Shown here piece by piece: positions 28,341 to 37,176 of a stretch of 64,000 nucleotides of DNA. This DNA comes from Ensifer sesbaniae (GTDB lineage Bacteria > Pseudomonadota > Alphaproteobacteria > Rhizobiales > Rhizobiaceae): positions 2,232,001-2,296,000 of the forward strand of contig NZ_JABEKU010000001.1 in assembly GCF_013283665.1 (NCBI RefSeq). The letters are read 5' to 3'. How positions within the stretch are numbered: the first letter of the stretch is position 1; each line of letters begins with the position of its first letter. Both the position numbers and the translations under genes were made by a program. The notes beneath the pieces were generated by a model. That model ran no database searches, was not told the DNA's origin, and was given only the letters and a program-made list of their open reading frames with translations.

Positions 28341-29238
28341 CGCGCTTCTCCTTCTGCTCATAGCCGTGCAGCCGCGTATGGTGGCCGCAGCCGCAATCCT
28401 CGCCGTGGTCGTGCACGTTTTGCTGGTCGTCGTGATGGTGGCCATCGCCCGGGAAGCAATGTTCGGTGATCGACCCGTCCGCATGCAGCACGCGACCATC
28501 AGGCAGATGCGTGTGGTCATGGTGATGGCTGTAGACCGCAAGCGTATTGGCCGCCCGCCGTCCGAAGAGCCTCTGGTATTCCGGGCTCTGGCTGACGGCC
28601 TGCGGCGTGCCGCGGCAGCAGACATGTCCGTTCAGGCAGACGACGGTGTCGGTTTCCGCCATGACGATATGCAAATCATGCGAGATCAACAGGATGCCGC
28701 AGCCGGTACGGTTGCGGATCTGCTTGATCAGTTCGTAGAGCGCGATTTCGCCGCTGAAGTCGACGCCCTGTACCGGCTCGTCGAGCACCAGCAGGTCCGG
28801 CTTGCGGGCAATGGCGCGCGCCAAAAGCGCCCGCTGGAACTCGCCGCCCGAAAGATGCTGCACCTCTGACTTGGCGAGATGCAGCACGCCGGTCGCCGCC
28901 AGCGCCTCCTCGATTTCCCGGCCCCTCAGCGGGCCGGTCAGCGTCATCAGCCGCTCCACAGTCAAGGGCAGCGTCCAGTCGACGGCGAGCTTCTGCGGCA
29001 CATAGCCGACCTTGAGGCCCGGCTTGCGCTCGACATAGCCCTCGTCCGGCTTCAGCACGCCGATCGCCGTCTTCGCCGTCGTCGATTTGCCCGATCCGTT
29101 CGGTCCGATCAGCGTGACGATCTCGCCAGGGCTGATCGAGAACTCGACGCCGCGCACCAGCCAGCGGCCATTGCGGCTGACGCCGGCATTGCTGAGATTT
29201 ACCAGCGGCAGCGTTTCTGGGGAGCGGAAGTTCAGCAT
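28333..29238 (-). CDS. znuC: Zinc ABC transporter ATPase ZnuC
   Basis: A 301-residue ABC ATPase. Walker A is GPNGSGKST, the Q-loop is VPQKLAVDW, the signature is LSGGEFQRALLARA, Walker B is LLVLDEP, and the H-loop is ISHDLH. The C-terminal 65 residues are rich in His, Asp and Cys (SHHHDHTH, GDGHHHDDQQ, DCGCGHHTR), a possible zinc-binding tail seen in alphaproteobacterial ZnuC. The start MLNFRS at 29238 is chosen; the frame extends upstream into the Zur-box region. Confidence 0.96.
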   Translation of the reverse strand: MLNFRSPETLPLVNLSNAGVSRNGRWLVRGVEFSISPGEIVTLIGPNGSGKSTTAKTAIGVLKPDEGYVERKPGLKVGYVPQKLAVDWTLPLTVERLMTLTGPLRGREIEEALAATGVLHLAKSEVQHLSGGEFQRALLARAIARKPDLLVLDEPVQGVDFSGEIALYELIKQIRNRTGCGILLISHDLHIVMAETDTVVCLNGHVCCRGTPQAVSQSPEYQRLFGRRAANTLAVYSHHHDHTHLPDGRVLHADGSITEHCFPGDGHHHDDQQNVHDHGEDCGCGHHTRLHGYEQKEKRDA

Positions 29239-29280
29239 GAAAAAATTCCGGGTTGATGGTTGCCACTGGCTATCGCACAC

Positions 29281-29317
29281 GTTATAGCATAACGCAATTG
29301 ATGTAATAACATTACAT
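29281..29317. promoter_or_regulatory. Candidate Zur boxes in the znuC/znuA divergent promoter
   Basis: Two AT-rich palindromes lie side by side: GTTATAGCATAAC (29281-29293) and ATGTAATAACATTACAT (29301-29317; 7-bp arms, 3-bp centre). They sit 43-79 bp upstream of znuC and 106-142 bp upstream of znuA, and look like alphaproteobacterial Zur operators. Confidence 0.7.
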
Positions 29318-29422
29318 AACCACTTCAAGGGCCATCACTGGCCTGCTGGAGTGAAAGCTTTGCATGCCCGAAGCGTGCCTGGTCGATGCGGCCAGAGGCG
29401 CCATTCAAGCCCGGAGAACCCG

Positions 29423-30457
29423 ATGAAATCGACATCCGCCCTGCTCTTTGCCTCCACCATGCTGCTTGCCGCACCCGCTGCGGCGGCCGGACCCAATGTG
29501 GTGGTTTCGATCAAGCCGATCCACTCCCTCGTCGCCTCGATCATGCAGGGAGTCGGCGAGCCGTCGCTGATCGTCGAGGGCGCCGCCTCTCCCCACACCT
29601 ACAACATGAAGCCCTCGAACGCCTCGGCCCTGCAGGCGGCCAAGGTGGTCTTCTGGGTCGGCCCGGGCCTCGAAGCCTTTCTCGACAAGCCGCTCGATGC
29701 ACTCAGCGACGGCGCCAAGGTGGTGGAACTCAGCGATGCGCCGGGGATCGAGAAGCTGAAATTCCGCGAGGGCGGCGCCTTCGAAGCCCATGACGACGAG
29801 GACCATGGTGATGAAGGGCACGGCGAAGAAGGGCACAAGCATGCCGAGAGCGAAGCGGAGCACGACCATGCAGCGGCGCCGGAGGCCGCAGGCGCTGAAG
29901 AAGGCCACGATCACGATCATGACCACGGCCACGGCGATACCGACATGCACATGTGGCTCGACCCGATGAATGCGAAGGCGATGGCCGCCGAGATCGAAAA
30001 GACGCTCGCCGAAGCCGATCCGGACAATGCCGACGCCTACAGGGCCAATCTCGAGGCATTGAACAAGCGGCTGGACGCGCTCGACGCCAAGCTGACGGAG
30101 ACCGTGGCGCCGGTGAAGGACAAGCCCTTCGTCGTTTTCCACGACGCCTACCAGTATTTCGAGCACCGCTACAAGGTCCGCGTCGCCGGCTCGATCACCG
30201 TCAGCCCCGAGGTGCTGCCAGGCGCCGAGCGGCTCTCTGAGATCCATGCCAAGATCAGGGAATTGGGGGCAACGTGCGTCTTTGCCGAGCCGCAGTTCGA
30301 GCCGAAGCTGATCAACGTGGTGATCGAAGGAACGCCGGCGAAATCCGGCACGCTCGACCCGGAAGCCGGAACGCTCGACGCCGGCCCGGATCTCTACTTC
30401 CGGATGATGGAAGGTATCGGCACGTCGCTCAAGACCTGCCTCGCCTCGGCAAGCTGA
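29423..30457 (+). CDS. znuA: Zinc ABC transporter substrate-binding protein ZnuA
   Basis: A 344-residue periplasmic binding protein. The signal peptide ends in APAAAA before GPNVVVSIKPIHSLVASIM. Zinc ligand His residues are in ASPHTYNM, TDMHMWLDP and FHDAYQYFEH; a His/Asp/Glu-rich loop of about 60 residues (HDDEDHGDEGHGEEGHKH, HDHDHDHGHGD) precedes HMWLD and identifies a zinc- rather than manganese-type protein. AFAEPQF-like segment is ATCVFAEPQFEP. GGAGA lies 5 nt before the ATG. It is transcribed divergently from znuC. Confidence 0.97.
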   Translation: MKSTSALLFASTMLLAAPAAAAGPNVVVSIKPIHSLVASIMQGVGEPSLIVEGAASPHTYNMKPSNASALQAAKVVFWVGPGLEAFLDKPLDALSDGAKVVELSDAPGIEKLKFREGGAFEAHDDEDHGDEGHGEEGHKHAESEAEHDHAAAPEAAGAEEGHDHDHDHGHGDTDMHMWLDPMNAKAMAAEIEKTLAEADPDNADAYRANLEALNKRLDALDAKLTETVAPVKDKPFVVFHDAYQYFEHRYKVRVAGSITVSPEVLPGAERLSEIHAKIRELGATCVFAEPQFEPKLINVVIEGTPAKSGTLDPEAGTLDAGPDLYFRMMEGIGTSLKTCLASAS

Positions 30458-30479
30458 CCCTTCCTCCCAGGACGGGTTG

Positions 30480-30499
30480 GGCGGGCGTTTGCGCCCGCC
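30480..30499 (+). terminator. Hairpin after znuA, weak terminator
   Basis: GGCGGGCG / CGCCCGCC (30480-30487, 30492-30499) around TTTG, 22 bp behind the znuA stop. No T-run follows. Confidence 0.4.
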
Positions 30500-30528
30500 G
30501 TCCCCTCCTGCCATCCCTCCCTCCTTGC

Positions 30529-30634
30529 GTCATGCTCGGGCTTGCCCCGAGCATCCACGCCCGCGGGCGAGAGGGAGACTGCCCTATGGTATCGCACCCG
30601 TCGGCTGGATCCTCGGGTCAAGCCCGAGGATGAC
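30529..30634. repeat. Palindromic intergenic repeat (GTCATGCTCGGGCTTG type), copy 2
   Basis: Same arms as 21746-21857: GTCATGCTCGGGCTTGCCCC at the left and GGATCCTCGGGTCAAGCCCG with AGGATGAC at the right. The centre differs (CGCCCGCGGGCGAGAGGGAG). Confidence 0.8.
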
Positions 30635-30742
30635 AAGAGGAAAGGTCAACCACAGGCAACAGAGAGGTTGCGACAACGATCCGGTTGACTGGCAAATCGG
30701 GGTCAGGCCGGAAGATCGAACGCCAAACGCCGCACTCGTATC

Positions 30743-30770
30743 AGGCGGGCGATCGTGCCCGCCTATTCTT
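30743..30770 (+). terminator. Intrinsic terminator-like hairpin before the CobW gene
   Basis: AGGCGGGC / GCCCGCCT (30743-30750, 30757-30764) followed by ATTCTTA. It ends only 10 bp before the candidate Zur box, so it probably blocks read-through from znuA. Confidence 0.55.
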
Positions 30771-30780
30771 ACACACATGG

Positions 30781-30797
30781 ATGTAACGATATAACAT
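30781..30797. promoter_or_regulatory. Candidate Zur box upstream of the CobW-type gene
   Basis: ATGTAACGATATAACAT is an imperfect palindrome, similar to the znu boxes (ATGTAATAACATTACAT; GTTATAGCATAAC). It ends 13 bp before the start codon. Confidence 0.5.
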
Positions 30798-30810
30798 ACA
30801 GGAACCATCG

Positions 30811-32013
30811 ATGGAAAAGCTCCCTGTCACCGTTCTCTCGGGCTTCCTTGGCGCCGGCAAGACGACGCTGCTCAACCACGTGCTTTCCAACCGCGACGGC
30901 CTGCGCGTCGCTGTCATCGTCAACGACATGAGCGAGGTCAACATCGACGCGGCGCTGGTGCGCGACGGTGGCGCAGGCCTCTCGCGCACGGAAGAGCAAC
31001 TGGTGGAAATGACCAATGGCTGCATCTGTTGCACGTTGCGCGACGACCTCCTGAAGGAGGTCCGCAACCTCGCCGAACAGAACCGCTTCGACTATCTGCT
31101 GATCGAATCGAGCGGTATTTCCGAGCCCTTGCCCGTTGCCACCACCTTCGACTTTCGCGACGAGGACGGCGAGAGCCTTGCCGACGTCGCGCGGCTCGAC
31201 ACGATGGTGACGGTGGTCGATGCCGTGAACCTGATTGCGGACTATTCCTCGCTCGACTTCCTCGCCGATCGCGGCGAGACCGCCGGCGAAGGCGACACGC
31301 GCACGCTCGTCGACCTTCTGGTCGAGCAGATCGAGTTTGCCGATGTCGTGGTCTTGAACAAGATCGCCACCGCTACGCCCGAGCAGGTGGACGCCGCCCG
31401 CAAGATCATCGTCGGCCTCAATCCGGACGCACGACTGATCGAAACCGACTTCGGTAAGGTGGCGCTTCGAGACGTGCTCGGAACCGGCCGCTTCGACCTT
31501 GTCAAGGCGGAGCAGCATCCGCTCTGGTACAAGGAACTCAACGGCTTCAAGGACCATATTCCCGAAACGGAGGAATACGGCATCCGCTCCTTCGTCTATC
31601 GCGCCCGCCGGCCTTTCGACCCCATGCGTTTCCAGGCCTTCCTCAACCGCTCCTGGCCGGGCGTGCTGCGGGCCAAGGGCTTCTTTTGGCTCGCGACCCG
31701 CCCGCATTATGTCGGCGAGATCAGTCAGGCGGGACCGCTGGTCAGAACCGGCAAGATGGGCCTTTGGTGGTCGGCGGTGCCGAAGGAGCAATGGCCGCGC
31801 GATCCGGGTTTCCTGAAAGCAGTCGGTCCCTATATCGACCCGGTCTGGGGCGACCGCCGCCAGGAGATCGTCTTCATCGGTGCGGACCCCATGGACGAGG
31901 CTGCGCTTCGCGCCGAACTCGACGCCTGCCTGCTGACGGACGAAAGCTTCCGCCCGGAACGCTGGCGCGATCTCGCCGATCCCTTCGCCAACTGGTCGCC
32001 GCGGGCTGCCTGA
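30811..32013 (+). CDS. COG0523/CobW-family GTPase, probable zinc metallochaperone
   Basis: A 400-residue G3E GTPase. Walker A is [14 protein letters not shown], the metal motif is GCICC ([12 protein letters not shown]), Walker B region [11 protein letters not shown], and the guanine motif is LNKIA. The C-terminal CobW_C domain follows ([19 protein letters not shown], then GFFWLATRP). The Zur-like box and the znu neighbours point to the zinc-starvation subgroup (ZigA/ZagA/YciC type) rather than cobalamin synthesis. It would supply zinc to client proteins when zinc is scarce. Confidence 0.92.
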   Translation: MEKLPVTVLSGFLGAGKTTLLNHVLSNRDGLRVAVIVNDMSEVNIDAALVRDGGAGLSRTEEQLVEMTNGCICCTLRDDLLKEVRNLAEQNRFDYLLIESSGISEPLPVATTFDFRDEDGESLADVARLDTMVTVVDAVNLIADYSSLDFLADRGETAGEGDTRTLVDLLVEQIEFADVVVLNKIATATPEQVDAARKIIVGLNPDARLIETDFGKVALRDVLGTGRFDLVKAEQHPLWYKELNGFKDHIPETEEYGIRSFVYRARRPFDPMRFQAFLNRSWPGVLRAKGFFWLATRPHYVGEISQAGPLVRTGKMGLWWSAVPKEQWPRDPGFLKAVGPYIDPVWGDRRQEIVFIGADPMDEAALRAELDACLLTDESFRPERWRDLADPFANWSPRAA

Positions 32014-32252
32014 TGGCCAAGACTGCGCCCGCCCCGCGCCGGCCGCGCTTCATGTGCATGGCGCTGAATGCCGCCGGACGCCCCGTGCCGATGTTCGATC
32101 CGTTCCTCGGGGATAGGCCCGGGGACGAAGCGGCGCCGGAGCCAATGGGCGAGATCGAGGTGTTGTTGTTCGGGGAACGGGAGGACCCGTCGGCCCTCGC
32201 AATGCCAGCAGCGCGGGGGGTGGCGTCCCCCCGCCCCGTGGCCAGCAAATGA
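32013..32252 (+). CDS. Small hypothetical protein coupled to the CobW-type gene
   Basis: A 79-residue protein whose ATG shares its A with the upstream TGA (TGATG). It contains RPRFMCMALNAAGRPVPMFDPF and GEIEVLLFGEREDP and ends in a Pro/Ala/Arg-rich tail. I do not recognise a family. The stop-start overlap suggests translation together with the GTPase, hence a possible zinc-related role; this is inference. Confidence 0.55.
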   Translation: MAKTAPAPRRPRFMCMALNAAGRPVPMFDPFLGDRPGDEAAPEPMGEIEVLLFGEREDPSALAMPAARGVASPRPVASK

Positions 32253-32255
32253 TAC

Positions 32256-32621
32256 TTACCGAGCCGTCGCCAGTCCGACGATGACGCCGGTCGCCAGGCT
32301 GATCAGCAGGAAGTCGTTGTCGACCCGCAGCCACTGCTGGCCGCGCGGTGGCGGGCGCAGCTTGTAATAGCGATAGTCGCGCACCTGCGCCATGTGGCGG
32401 CGCTCGGCCGGTGTCAGGCGATGGCCGCGCGTCCAGCGCTCCTTCTTCTTGACGATCACGCGCTTCTCGATCGTGACGTGCTTATCGACGTGACGATCAA
32501 CAGGGCGGCGGGAGCGGTCATAGTTCTCAGCCACCTCGAAGGATCCTGCCGGCTGGGCAAGCGCTGCGACCGGCGTGATCAGGACGGAACTGGCGACGAG
32601 CGCGATCAGGAGAGGTTTCAT
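32256..32621 (-). CDS. RcnB-family periplasmic protein
   Basis: A 121-residue protein with a Sec signal peptide (LLIALVASSVLITPVAALAQ). The mature part is very basic with KHVTIEKRVIVKKKERWTRG and the RcnB-like pattern DYRYYKLRPPPRGQQWLRVD followed by DFLLISLATGVIVGL. RcnB in Escherichia coli modulates nickel/cobalt efflux; rhizobial relatives are mostly uncharacterised. The start at 32621 gives the signal peptide at the N-terminus. It converges on the 32013 gene with 3 bp between them. Confidence 0.85.
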   Translation of the reverse strand: MKPLLIALVASSVLITPVAALAQPAGSFEVAENYDRSRRPVDRHVDKHVTIEKRVIVKKKERWTRGHRLTPAERRHMAQVRDYRYYKLRPPPRGQQWLRVDNDFLLISLATGVIVGLATAR

Positions 32622-32745
32622 TCGGGTGTCCTTTCGTTGTCTACACCCGGAAATTAGGCCCCGCCTCCTGAACCGAATATGAAAGTCTACATTACAAATA
32701 CGCAATGATATCCTATACTTATTCGACTTTTCTAATGCGCACGCA

Positions 32746-34374
32746 TCAGTCGGCCGCAAGGCTGATGTATCGGAAACAATCGAAATCCGCCGCCCTGCCC
32801 GCGCCGGATGTGTCGAAGGCGAACATGCCGGCGAAGGCGCCGGTGAAAGATCCATGCTCGCCGCGGCCGCCCTCGTCCGAGACCACGCCCGCGTCGAGAA
32901 CCGGGCCTATCGCGTGCCAATCCCCGGCAGGCGCCTGCCGCCAGAAGAACTGCAGGTCGTTGTCGCGGATCTCCACGGCCAGCTCGATCCGACCCTCTGG
33001 AATGGCGATACCGCTGCCGACGGGAAACTCCAGCCGCCCATGCGGGAAATCGCCGGGGCATGAGAGGATCGTCAGCGCCCGCCCGAGTGTTTCGTGCCAC
33101 GTCACGCCAAGCGCATGGAACTTGTGGCGGTTGTAATAATGCGTCAGGCCCGCGACCTGCTGGTAGGTTTCCGGCACAAACTCGACCGCTGTTTCGGCGC
33201 GGAAGGCATGATGCTCTTGCCGACGCGCGACCAGCGCCTGTTCGAACCAGCTGCCGATGCTCTCCCGCCCGAAGAGCCTGAGATGTCCGGCCCGCAATTC
33301 GAGCGAGAAGATCCGCGCCGGCTGAGGCGTGCGCAGCCATTGAAACTCGATCGGAAGGACGCCCCCGTCGAAATCCGTCTCCACGACGGTCTCTGCCGGT
33401 AGCTGCTCTGCCGCAGCCGGAGGGGGCACGAGCACCTCCGGCACCTTGCCGCCGCTTTCGAGATAGAGCCAGCCGTCATCGCGCCAGACGCATTTCTGCA
33501 GCGCCGTCTCGCGGCCGAGCGTGCAGCGACGCTGCGGCGGCAACGGCCGGCCGGCAAGATGCGTGTGATAGGCCTGGCTGTCGGGCGTCTCGACATATTG
33601 GCCGTGACCGGCGCGCTGCAACGGCGCTTCCGGGTGATCCTTCGACGTGATCAGATGGGTGTTCGGATGCATCTCGTACGGGCCGTCGATAGTGCGCGAA
33701 CGCGCCATGGTGACCGCATGATCGTAGCCGGTGCCGCCCTCGGCCGTCGTCAGATAGTACCAGCCGTTCCGCTTGAAGAGATGCGGGCCCTCGACGAGGC
33801 CGAGCGGCGAGCCGGCAAAGATGTTCTTCACCGGACCGACGAGCTTGCGTGTGCGCTCGTCCCACTCCTGCAGCAAGATGCCGTCGAAGGCCGGATGCTT
33901 CGGCGAGCCGCCGAAACTCTCGGTGCGGTGGTTCCACTGCATGTTGAGGAACCACTTGCGGCCATCGTCGTCGTGGAAAAGCGAGGGGTCGAAGCCGGAC
34001 GAATTGACGTAGACCGGGTCCGACCAGGTCGCCTCGATCGCCTCCGCGGTGACGATGTAGTTGTGCGCGTCCTTGAAATTGCCGTCGAAGCGCTTGACGT
34101 CGGTATAGACCAGCCAGAACAGCCCGTCGTCATAGGAGAGGCACGGCGCCCAGACGCCGCAGCTGTCGGGGTTGCCGCGCATGTCGAGCTGGCTGGCGCG
34201 CTCCAGCGGCCGACGAACGAGCCGCCAGTTCACGAGGTCGCGCGAGTGATGGATCTGCACGCCCGGATACCATTCGAAGGTGGAGGTCGCGATGTAGTAA
34301 TCGTCGCCGACGCGGCAGATCGAGGGGTCGGGGTTGAATCCCCTGAGAATCGGGTTGCGGATCATCGTGGTCAT
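32746..34374 (-). CDS. Glycoside hydrolase family 43, probable beta-xylosidase
   Basis: A 542-residue enzyme. The five-bladed beta-propeller of GH43 occupies about residues 1-310. The base Asp is in FNPDPSICR, the pKa-modulating Asp in SSGFDPSLFHD and the acid Glu in GLVEGPHLFKR. A C-terminal beta-sandwich domain follows (about 320-542), as in bacterial beta-1,4-xylosidases. No signal peptide, so it acts on imported xylo- or arabino-oligosaccharides in the cytoplasm. GGAGGA lies 10 nt before the ATG at 34374. No transporter gene adjoins it on the same strand. Confidence 0.93.
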   Translation of the reverse strand: MTTMIRNPILRGFNPDPSICRVGDDYYIATSTFEWYPGVQIHHSRDLVNWRLVRRPLERASQLDMRGNPDSCGVWAPCLSYDDGLFWLVYTDVKRFDGNFKDAHNYIVTAEAIEATWSDPVYVNSSGFDPSLFHDDDGRKWFLNMQWNHRTESFGGSPKHPAFDGILLQEWDERTRKLVGPVKNIFAGSPLGLVEGPHLFKRNGWYYLTTAEGGTGYDHAVTMARSRTIDGPYEMHPNTHLITSKDHPEAPLQRAGHGQYVETPDSQAYHTHLAGRPLPPQRRCTLGRETALQKCVWRDDGWLYLESGGKVPEVLVPPPAAAEQLPAETVVETDFDGGVLPIEFQWLRTPQPARIFSLELRAGHLRLFGRESIGSWFEQALVARRQEHHAFRAETAVEFVPETYQQVAGLTHYYNRHKFHALGVTWHETLGRALTILSCPGDFPHGRLEFPVGSGIAIPEGRIELAVEIRDNDLQFFWRQAPAGDWHAIGPVLDAGVVSDEGGRGEHGSFTGAFAGMFAFDTSGAGRAADFDCFRYISLAAD

Positions 34375-34414
34375 GGTTTCGGCGTCCTCCGTTGGTGCGC
34401 GCATCCGATCTCAA

Positions 34415-34448
34415 AAATCATACGATTTCAAGACTGCAACGTTGCAGT
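34415..34448. promoter_or_regulatory. Two operator-like palindromes upstream of the GH43 gene
   Basis: AAATCATACGATTT (34415-34428, 5-bp arms) and the perfect 16-bp palindrome ACTGCAACGTTGCAGT (34433-34448) lie 41-74 bp upstream of the GH43 start. The second has the central CG of LacI-family operators; the first looks like a GntR-type site. No regulator gene is adjacent. Confidence 0.6.
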
Positions 34449-34718
34449 AAAATGCGCGCCGCCCTCTGTGGCGGTCTTTCCACATCGATTCGCGCGGCAG
34501 ACGCGCCGCCTTGAACCGTCCGCCGGTGCTCGTACCGACGAGGCGGCACGGGTTTGCACAAACAATGAGCAGAGCGCGGGGCGGCACATTCTACTTTAGT
34601 CGGAGGCGGCCGAACTACATGGGAAAATCACGTCTCGCACTTGAACGCGCGCTTGAAATCGGCACTCTGGCTGTGCTTGGCACAACAACGATAAGAAGCC
34701 ATCGCGGGGAGGAAATCG

Positions 34719-35294
34719 ATGAGAGTTTTGCTCGGCTTCAGCCGATTAATAGACACGATTACGGAATTCATCGGAAAGAGCGTTTCATGGCTGATCCTGG
34801 CCGCTGTGCTCGTCAGCGCCGGCAATGCCGTGATCCGAAAGATCTTCAACATGTCGTCGAACGCCTGGCTCGAGGCGCAATGGTACCTGTTCGGCGCCGC
34901 CTTCATGTTTGCGGCCGCCTACACGCTGAGCCAGAACGAGCATATCCGCATCGACGTGGTCTACGGCCAGTTCTCGCGCCGCGTGCAGCACTGGATCGAT
35001 TTGCTGGGACACCTCCTGTTCCTGATGCCCTTCGTGCTGCTCGTGCTCTACTACCTCTTCCCCTATGTGAGGATGTCCTACGTCTCGGGCGAAGTCTCCT
35101 CCTCGGCCGGCGGCCTGATCATCTGGCCGGCCAAGGCCATCCTGCTCGTCGGCTTTCTGCTGCTCGCCTTTCAGGGCGTATCCGAGATCATCAAGAAGGT
35201 CGCGATCATGACCGGCAACATGGAGGACCCGACACCCTATGTGCCGACCCATGCGCCGCTTGACGATGCCGTGTCTCCGGAGACCCGTCCATGA
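34719..35294 (+). CDS. dctQ: TRAP transporter small permease (DctQ family)
   Basis: A 191-residue protein with four membrane helices. NAWLEAQWYLFGAAFMFAAA and HIRIDVVYGQFSRRVQHWID are the conserved DctQ region. GGGGAGGAAATCG precedes the ATG. Its last codons overlap dctM by 4 bp (ATGA). It is the small membrane subunit of a sodium-driven organic acid transporter. Confidence 0.93.
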   Translation: MRVLLGFSRLIDTITEFIGKSVSWLILAAVLVSAGNAVIRKIFNMSSNAWLEAQWYLFGAAFMFAAAYTLSQNEHIRIDVVYGQFSRRVQHWIDLLGHLLFLMPFVLLVLYYLFPYVRMSYVSGEVSSSAGGLIIWPAKAILLVGFLLLAFQGVSEIIKKVAIMTGNMEDPTPYVPTHAPLDDAVSPETRP

Positions 35295-37156
35295 TCGAAT
35301 TCATTGCTGAAAACCTGGCGCCGATCATGTTCGCGTCGCTGATCGTGTTCCTGCTCTTGGGATACCCGGTCGCCTTCTCGCTCGCCGCCAACGGCCTCTT
35401 GTTCTTCATCATCGGCGTCGAGCTCGCGCCGCTGTCCGACTCGATCAACCTTTCCTGGCCGCTGCTCAACGCACTGCCGGACCGGTTCTGGGGGGTGATG
35501 TCGAACGACACGTTGCTCGCCATCCCCTTCTTTACCTTCATGGGGATCGTGCTCGAGAAATCGGGCATGGCCGAAGACCTGCTCGACACGATCGGCCAGC
35601 TCTTCGGGCCAATCCGCGGCGGTCTTGCCTATGCGGTGATCTTCGTCGGCGCGCTGCTTGCCGCCACGACAGGCGTCGTTGCCGCATCGGTCATCGCCAT
35701 GGGCCTGATCTCGCTGCCGATCATGCTGCGCTACGGCTATGACCGGAAGGTCGCCTCGGGCGTCATCGCGGCTTCGGGCACGCTCGCCCAGATCATCCCG
35801 CCGTCGCTCGTCCTGATCGTTCTTGCCGACCAGCTCGGCCGCTCGGTCGGCGACATGTATGCCGGCGCGCTGATCCCGGGTCTGGTGCTGACCGGCCTTT
35901 ACATGACCTATATCCTGATCATGACGATCCTGAAGCGTGACTCCATGCCGGCGCTGCCGCTGGAAGCGCGCACGTTGGGTTCCGGCGTCACCTCGCTGGC
36001 GATCGCGCTCGCGGTAGCAGCCGGCATCGCCTATGCCGCCCACGTCTACCTCTCCCCGACCCAGGGCGAGAACGCCGACATTCTCGGTGCAACGGTTGGC
36101 GTCGCCTTCATCTATGTCGCCGCCCTTGCCGACAAGAGCCTGAAGATCAATGCGATGTCGCGGCTCGCCCAGCAGGTCATCATCGTGCTGATCCCGCCGC
36201 TGGCGCTGATCTTCCTCGTCCTCGGCACCATCTTCCTCGGCATCGCGACGCCGACGGAAGGCGGCGCCATGGGCGCGGTCGGCGCGCTGATCATGGCTGC
36301 GGCCAAGGGCCGGCTGCACATGGACGTCGTGCGCGGCGCCCTCACGGCCACCACCCGGCTTTCGGCCTTCGTGCTGTTCATCCTGATCGGGGCGCGCGTC
36401 TTCTCGCTCACCTTCTACGGGGTCAACGGCCACATCTGGGTCGAACACCTGCTGACGGCAATGCCGGGCGGCGAAGTCGGCTTCCTCATTACCGTCAACG
36501 TGCTCGTCTTCTTCCTGGCCTTCTTCCTGGATTTCTTTGAGCTTGCCTTCATCATCGTTCCGCTGCTGGCGCCCGCGGCCGACAAGCTCGGCATCGACCT
36601 CATCTGGTTCGGCGTGCTGCTCGGCATCAACATGCAGACGAGCTTCATGCACCCGCCCTTCGGCTTCGCGCTCTTCTACCTGCGCTCGGTCGCAGCAAGG
36701 GTGCCGTATCTCGACAAGATCACCGGCAAGACGATCCAGCCGGTCACGACCGGGCAGATCTACTGGGGTGCGGTGCCCTTCGTCGGCATCCAGATCCTGA
36801 TGGTGGCGCTGACGATCATGTTCCCGCAGATGGTCATGCACTACAAGGGAACAGGCAATGCCGTCGATCCGAACACGATCAAGATCGAGGTGCCCGGTTT
36901 CGGCACCGGTGGTGGCGGCCTGGGGCTTCCGGACAACGGCGGCGGCCTCGGCCTGCCCGGCGGCCTGCAGCTTCCGGGCGGCAGCCCGCTCGACCAGAAG
37001 CCGGCCGACCAGAAGCCTGCCGATCAGGGTGGCGGTGCCCAGCCGCAGCCGGCGCCGTCGAACGACCTTAGCCAGCCGCCTTCATTTGGCGGCACGGGTG
37101 CCCAGCCGCAAACGGCACCTTCAAACGACCTCAGCCAGCCGCCATCGTTCAAGTAG
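35291..37156 (+). CDS. dctM: TRAP transporter large permease (DctM family) with Gln/Pro-rich tail
   Basis: A 621-residue protein. It carries the DctM helix pattern, for example IPFFTFMGIVLEKSGMAEDL, IAASGTLAQIIPPSLVLIVL and GIATPTEGGAMGAVGALI, with about 12 membrane helices. Length and the separate internal segment around residue 240 resemble the longer mannitol/chloroaromatic-type (TakM-like) permeases. After residue about 525 comes an unusual tail rich in Gly, Pro and Gln, with twice the unit SNDLSQPPSF. A hairpin lies 20 bp downstream. Confidence 0.93.
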   Translation: MIEFIAENLAPIMFASLIVFLLLGYPVAFSLAANGLLFFIIGVELAPLSDSINLSWPLLNALPDRFWGVMSNDTLLAIPFFTFMGIVLEKSGMAEDLLDTIGQLFGPIRGGLAYAVIFVGALLAATTGVVAASVIAMGLISLPIMLRYGYDRKVASGVIAASGTLAQIIPPSLVLIVLADQLGRSVGDMYAGALIPGLVLTGLYMTYILIMTILKRDSMPALPLEARTLGSGVTSLAIALAVAAGIAYAAHVYLSPTQGENADILGATVGVAFIYVAALADKSLKINAMSRLAQQVIIVLIPPLALIFLVLGTIFLGIATPTEGGAMGAVGALIMAAAKGRLHMDVVRGALTATTRLSAFVLFILIGARVFSLTFYGVNGHIWVEHLLTAMPGGEVGFLITVNVLVFFLAFFLDFFELAFIIVPLLAPAADKLGIDLIWFGVLLGINMQTSFMHPPFGFALFYLRSVAARVPYLDKITGKTIQPVTTGQIYWGAVPFVGIQILMVALTIMFPQMVMHYKGTGNAVDPNTIKIEVPGFGTGGGGLGLPDNGGGLGLPGGLQLPGGSPLDQKPADQKPADQGGGAQPQPAPSNDLSQPPSFGGTGAQPQTAPSNDLSQPPSFK

Positions 37157-37176
37157 AGCGGACAGGCACGCAAATA

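Noticed and set aside
34650-34710. Sigma-54 promoter before dctQ (CTGGCTGTGCTTGGCA)
   Set aside because: The GG and GC doublets are 9 bp apart instead of 10, and TRAP systems of this type do not need sigma-54.
35237-36841. A 534-codon minus-strand frame opposite dctM
   Set aside because: The composition is dominated by Asp, Arg, Gly and His, typical of an antisense shadow; dctM is clear.
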